From positions 1 through 9,697 of the forward strand of contig JAPKDT010000070.1 of the NCBI GenBank assembly GCA_028822475.1: 9,697 nt of DNA, given 5' to 3'. The translations under genes were made by a program, and so were the position numbers. This document shows positions 7,096-9,697 of the stretch, piece after piece. Below the pieces are notes generated by a model. The model saw only the letters and a program-made list of their open reading frames with translations. It was not told the DNA's origin and did not search any database. Within the stretch, counting starts at the first letter, position 1, and each line of letters begins with the position of its first letter. Origin of the DNA: SAR324 cluster bacterium (GTDB lineage: Bacteria > SAR324 > NAC60-12).

Positions 7096-7952
7096 GCGGG
7101 AATCTCGAAATCCAGGCACTCTAAATCAAGTGACATTTTACCTATACGAGTGACAGAACCTTTCATGGTGATCTCGTAATTTTCACTAATTGCGATGTCG
7201 ATTTGTCCGCCCGGCATTAATACCGCGATTTCAGCATCACAAAAACCCAGCCGGTGCGCCACGGCAGCGGCAGCGCTGCTACTGCTTCCGGAAGCTAAAG
7301 TGTAACCAGCTCCACGCTCCCAGATTTCAATCCTGATTGTGCCGCGGTTCAATACCTCCAACAATTGAACATTCGTGCGGTTTGGAAAGTTCGGATGTAT
7401 TTCAAGCAAAGGTCCAATACGTCCGGCTTCTTCCGCAGAAATTTTATGATTTAGCACTATGCAGTGCGGATTGCCTATGGTAGCGGCGCAGAATGATATT
7501 TCTTCACCATTTATTTCCAGGGTTTCGTTAAGGACTTCCCTGCTTTTTCCAGTCACCGGTATGCTGTCGCTTTGAAAAATGACACTGCCCATTTCCACGG
7601 TCACAGATTTTCCGGAACTTTCGACCTGCGCGCTAACAAGCCCTCCTGATGTCATGATTTGAAAAGGCGACTCGTTTACCAATTCTCGATCCCAGAGCGA
7701 ACGTGCGAAAATACGCAGTCCGTTTCCGCTTTTTTCTGCCTTACTACCGTCCGGATTAAAGATTGTCAGTCTAAAGCGGTTTCCAGAAGTGTCTTTTCCG
7801 CCGACTAAAATTCCGTCAGAGCCAAGACCAAAATTGCGGTGACAGATTTTACGAACTTGTTCAACTGTCAGTTCTGCTTCCGCATACTCCAGATTTTTGG
7901 AAGTGAGAACCAGATAATCATTACCGAGAGCATGATATTTGAGAAATTCCAT
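7092..7952 (-). CDS. dapF: Diaminopimelate epimerase family protein with Ser/Ser active site
   Basis: PLP-independent amino-acid epimerase fold; authentic DapF converts LL- to meso-diaminopimelate for lysine and peptidoglycan. The 286 residues include both lobes. Substrate-contacting positions of E. coli DapF are kept: HALGND (Asn11), FNPDGS (Asn66), GNPHC (Asn161), RTNV (Asn194) and ERGAG (Glu212, Arg213). The two catalytic cysteines are not. The motif normally CGNGxRC reads SGNGLRI, with Ser75 (codon AGC at 7730-7728). The motif normally ACGSGAC reads ASGSSSS, with Ser221 (codon TCC at 7292-7290). It may be a distinct epimerase, a weakly active or eliminating enzyme, or a non-catalytic binder; the dapF symbol marks family only. 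ATG at 7952 has no Shine-Dalgarno sequence. Its own promoter lies upstream and an exporter gene overlaps its end. Confidence 0.85.
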   Translation of the reverse strand: MEFLKYHALGNDYLVLTSKNLEYAEAELTVEQVRKICHRNFGLGSDGILVGGKDTSGNRFRLTIFNPDGSKAEKSGNGLRIFARSLWDRELVNESPFQIMTSGGLVSAQVESSGKSVTVEMGSVIFQSDSIPVTGKSREVLNETLEINGEEISFCAATIGNPHCIVLNHKISAEEAGRIGPLLEIHPNFPNRTNVQLLEVLNRGTIRIEIWERGAGYTLASGSSSSAAAAVAHRLGFCDAEIAVLMPGGQIDIAISENYEITMKGSVTRIGKMSLDLECLDFEIPA

Positions 7953-8006
7953 TTTTTGGGCTTACATAAAATATTTTAAAATTTAAGCGTCTAAAGTAAT
8001 TAAACT

Positions 8007-8034
8007 ATTATACAGATCAGACTGAGTTTACAAA
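8007..8034 (-). promoter_or_regulatory. Sigma-70-type promoter of the dapF-exporter pair
   Basis: On the minus strand a perfect TATAAT (8012-8007) lies about 55 bases before the dapF-like ATG. TTGTAA (8033-8028) or the overlapping TTTGTA (8034-8029) could act as -35, with spacing of 15 or 16 bases. Transcription would start near 8000, giving a leader of about 48 bases. The -35 is imperfect and the spacing short, which suits an activated or repressible promoter. Confidence 0.5.
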
Positions 8035-8048
8035 AGCAGTAGACTGAG
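8019..8048 (-). promoter_or_regulatory. Direct repeat CTCAGTCT, candidate operator
   Basis: CTCAGTCT occurs twice on the minus strand, at 8026-8019 (between -35 and -10 of the promoter above) and at 8048-8041 (just upstream of the -35). The starts are 22 bases apart, roughly two helical turns, so a regulator could contact both on one face. No regulator gene is nearby to assign. Confidence 0.35.
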
Positions 8049-8066
8049 ATAAATTTACTTTATTTT

Positions 8067-9686
8067 TTATAATTCAGAAATTTTCTGAGCTGCTTCACGT
8101 GGAGTGAGCGGTTTGTCTAAAAGCTGACCGTTACTCAGACGCAGCAGAACTCCCTCTTCAGTCATGTATGCTTTTAGTGGATCACCGTTTTCATCCAGCA
8201 TTTCCAAAGCATAAGTTGATTTACCATCAAGTATATCCGGAATCACTTTTATCTTTTCCGGCGCATTGTCACCCATCTCTTTCCAGAGTGATTCTACATC
8301 CTTGTATTTCTGTTCAAGCTGTTTCAACTTTTTCTTTAAATCTTCTGGAGATGCATATTTTTCTACTTTACCTTTCCAAAAGAGGAAAAGAGTTTGTGCC
8401 TCTGAGAAGACAAAAACTGTATTTTTTCCTATTTCCTGGAGGATATTATTGGCAATATTATCCAAAATTTCAGGAGGTGCGGTGACCATTTTTTTCAGGC
8501 GTTCATTTGATTCATGTACAGGGATATTCGAACCAAATTCCTGCATCATGTCTTCCATATTAAATTCTGACGGTTTATTACCACTTGAGCTTTTTGCAGT
8601 CAAAGTTTTGTTTTTTGGAAAAAATTTTAAATGTTTTATTATGTTTTTTGCAGGCGACAGATCCTGTTTTTGCAGTAGAAATATGACAAACACGCCCATG
8701 AAAATTAGCAGTACAATTAGCAAAATTCTCCGTAAAATGTTTTGTTCGGAAGACTTGCCTTGCTTACTTTTGTCTGTTGATTTATTTCGCAACTGAGTGG
8801 ATGACTTTGTTGTTGACTTCATTTCCGCTGAAACAATCGGCTCAGGGAAATAAGGCTGTAACTCTTGCATTAGTTGATCGTTGCGCTGCTGAACCAGTTT
8901 TACTCTTTCAATTAACTCAAATCCGTGTGTTTTAAGATATATTTTACGCAGTTCTTCCACTAGGAATTTAACCCCAGGATGCGTCTCATCTTTTAAATTT
9001 TCCACTTCCTGCATGGTTCCTTCCCGAAAACGCTGGCATTGGTGCAGGACTTCTATTTCAAGTGCTTTTGAACTGATTCGCAGTGCATGCCAGCGGTCAC
9101 GCGAAAACATAGGCGGTGACAGCGGTGGCTCAATTTCCTTATCCGCAGGATTGTCTTTTTGAAAAGTGTCTGCTTGCGATTTGGCAGGTTTTTGCTTGCT
9201 TCTGAGTAACTGTTTTTTTTTGGTTTGGAACTGTTGCCAATCCATCTTGTAGTCCGACCACGCACTTTTGAAAGTTTTCCAGTTGTTGCGTAACTCCTGA
9301 TTATACTCAAATAATTTGTTGAACAATGGTGCAAGATCAGGAAAAGAGAGAGGATCTTTTTTACGGACAAGGCTGGATAACTTGCGCAGTTTCTCCATTT
9401 GCTTCTCAAGTTGTTGAGCCTCATTTTCAATATGTGCCCACTCTGCATTCGTCAAAGGACGTTTCCAATGTTCAACTACAGGAAATATGAGTAATTCCAT
9501 CCTAATCGCATCAACACAAATTCGGTTCAGATCTACACTGAGTGAACTGGGAACATGAGCCTGGATCTGCTGGCGTAAAGCTTGCCAGGCCTGTTTCGTT
9601 CTTAAGGATTTGTGCTCCTTATTAGTGAGCAGCATAAAATCCTCAAAATGGTCTCCCGAAATCGGAATGATACTGGTTGTGTCCAT
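8067..9686 (-). CDS. Unrecognised single-pass membrane protein with coiled-coil regions
   Basis: I do not recognise this 539-residue protein. Residues 1-160 are helical and charged, with Trp-rich stretches (WKTFKSAWSDYKMDW at 136-150) and a likely coiled coil at 84-110. Residues 160-190 are a Lys/Pro-rich linker. A second helical, Glu/Gln-rich part spans about 195-280. A basic Ser/Thr/Lys linker (288-317) precedes one strong membrane segment at about 320-338. The remaining 200 residues hold a Lys/Glu coiled coil at 443-470 and a small C-terminal region (491-539) ending LTPREAAQKISEL. Basic residues before the helix suggest a cytoplasmic N-half and a periplasmic C-half. There is no cleavable signal peptide. 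ATG at 9686 is 11 bases from the window edge, so its promoter cannot be judged; Met18 is an alternative start. A 114-base gap with a new promoter separates it from the dapF-like gene. Confidence 0.75.
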   Translation of the reverse strand: MDTTSIIPISGDHFEDFMLLTNKEHKSLRTKQAWQALRQQIQAHVPSSLSVDLNRICVDAIRMELLIFPVVEHWKRPLTNAEWAHIENEAQQLEKQMEKLRKLSSLVRKKDPLSFPDLAPLFNKLFEYNQELRNNWKTFKSAWSDYKMDWQQFQTKKKQLLRSKQKPAKSQADTFQKDNPADKEIEPPLSPPMFSRDRWHALRISSKALEIEVLHQCQRFREGTMQEVENLKDETHPGVKFLVEELRKIYLKTHGFELIERVKLVQQRNDQLMQELQPYFPEPIVSAEMKSTTKSSTQLRNKSTDKSKQGKSSEQNILRRILLIVLLIFMGVFVIFLLQKQDLSPAKNIIKHLKFFPKNKTLTAKSSSGNKPSEFNMEDMMQEFGSNIPVHESNERLKKMVTAPPEILDNIANNILQEIGKNTVFVFSEAQTLFLFWKGKVEKYASPEDLKKKLKQLEQKYKDVESLWKEMGDNAPEKIKVIPDILDGKSTYALEMLDENGDPLKAYMTEEGVLLRLSNGQLLDKPLTPREAAQKISEL

Positions 9687-9697
9687 GAATGTAAAAA

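Noticed and set aside
7096..7119. Upstream ATG at 7119 as the start of the exporter gene
   Set aside because: The ATG at 7095 forms an exact ATGA overlap with the dapF-like stop and places the first helix at the N-terminus as usual in the LysE family; the extra eight residues are polar and unneeded.

Overview
The window looks like a chromosomal segment from a Gram-negative bacterium with ordinary housekeeping genes. Shine-Dalgarno sequences are weak or absent at almost every start, base composition is moderate to AT-rich, and spacers are short. I cannot name the lineage. Nothing phage-like, no complete insertion sequence, no CRISPR array and no RNA gene was recognised.

Layout: an AT-rich leader (1-227) is followed on the plus strand by eno (enolase, 228-1493) and, 27 bases later, murJ (lipid II flippase, TTG start at 1521, ending 3143). 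These two probably form one transcript. The 117-base convergent gap after murJ holds a terminator-like hairpin nested in a decayed palindromic element of about 73 bp. Everything from there to the right edge reads on the minus strand. In transcription order from right to left this is: an unrecognised 539-residue single-pass membrane protein (9686-8067); a DapF-family epimerase (7952-7092); a LysE/RhtB-type amino-acid exporter (7095-6457) overlapping it by the 4-base ATGA; kynureninase (6327-5065); a 535-base gap without a convincing gene; and an M20 ArgE/DapE-type deacylase (4529-3261).

The most interesting locus is the DapF homologue. The substrate-contacting Asn, Glu and Arg positions of diaminopimelate epimerase are present, but both catalytic cysteines are serines (Ser75 and Ser221). 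It is translationally coupled to an exporter of the LysE superfamily. Together with a well-formed promoter carrying two copies of CTCAGTCT, this suggests a regulated unit for modifying and exporting an amino acid, rather than a plain lysine or peptidoglycan dapF. That reading is inference.

Functionally the window combines glycolysis (eno), cell-wall export (murJ), tryptophan/kynurenine metabolism (kynU) and N-acyl amino-acid hydrolysis (M20 enzyme). The minus-strand genes other than dapF and lysE are separated by spacers of 114-535 bases and need not be one operon. I did not find a complete previously undescribed system. The Ser/Ser DapF-exporter pair and the 539-residue membrane protein are the best leads.
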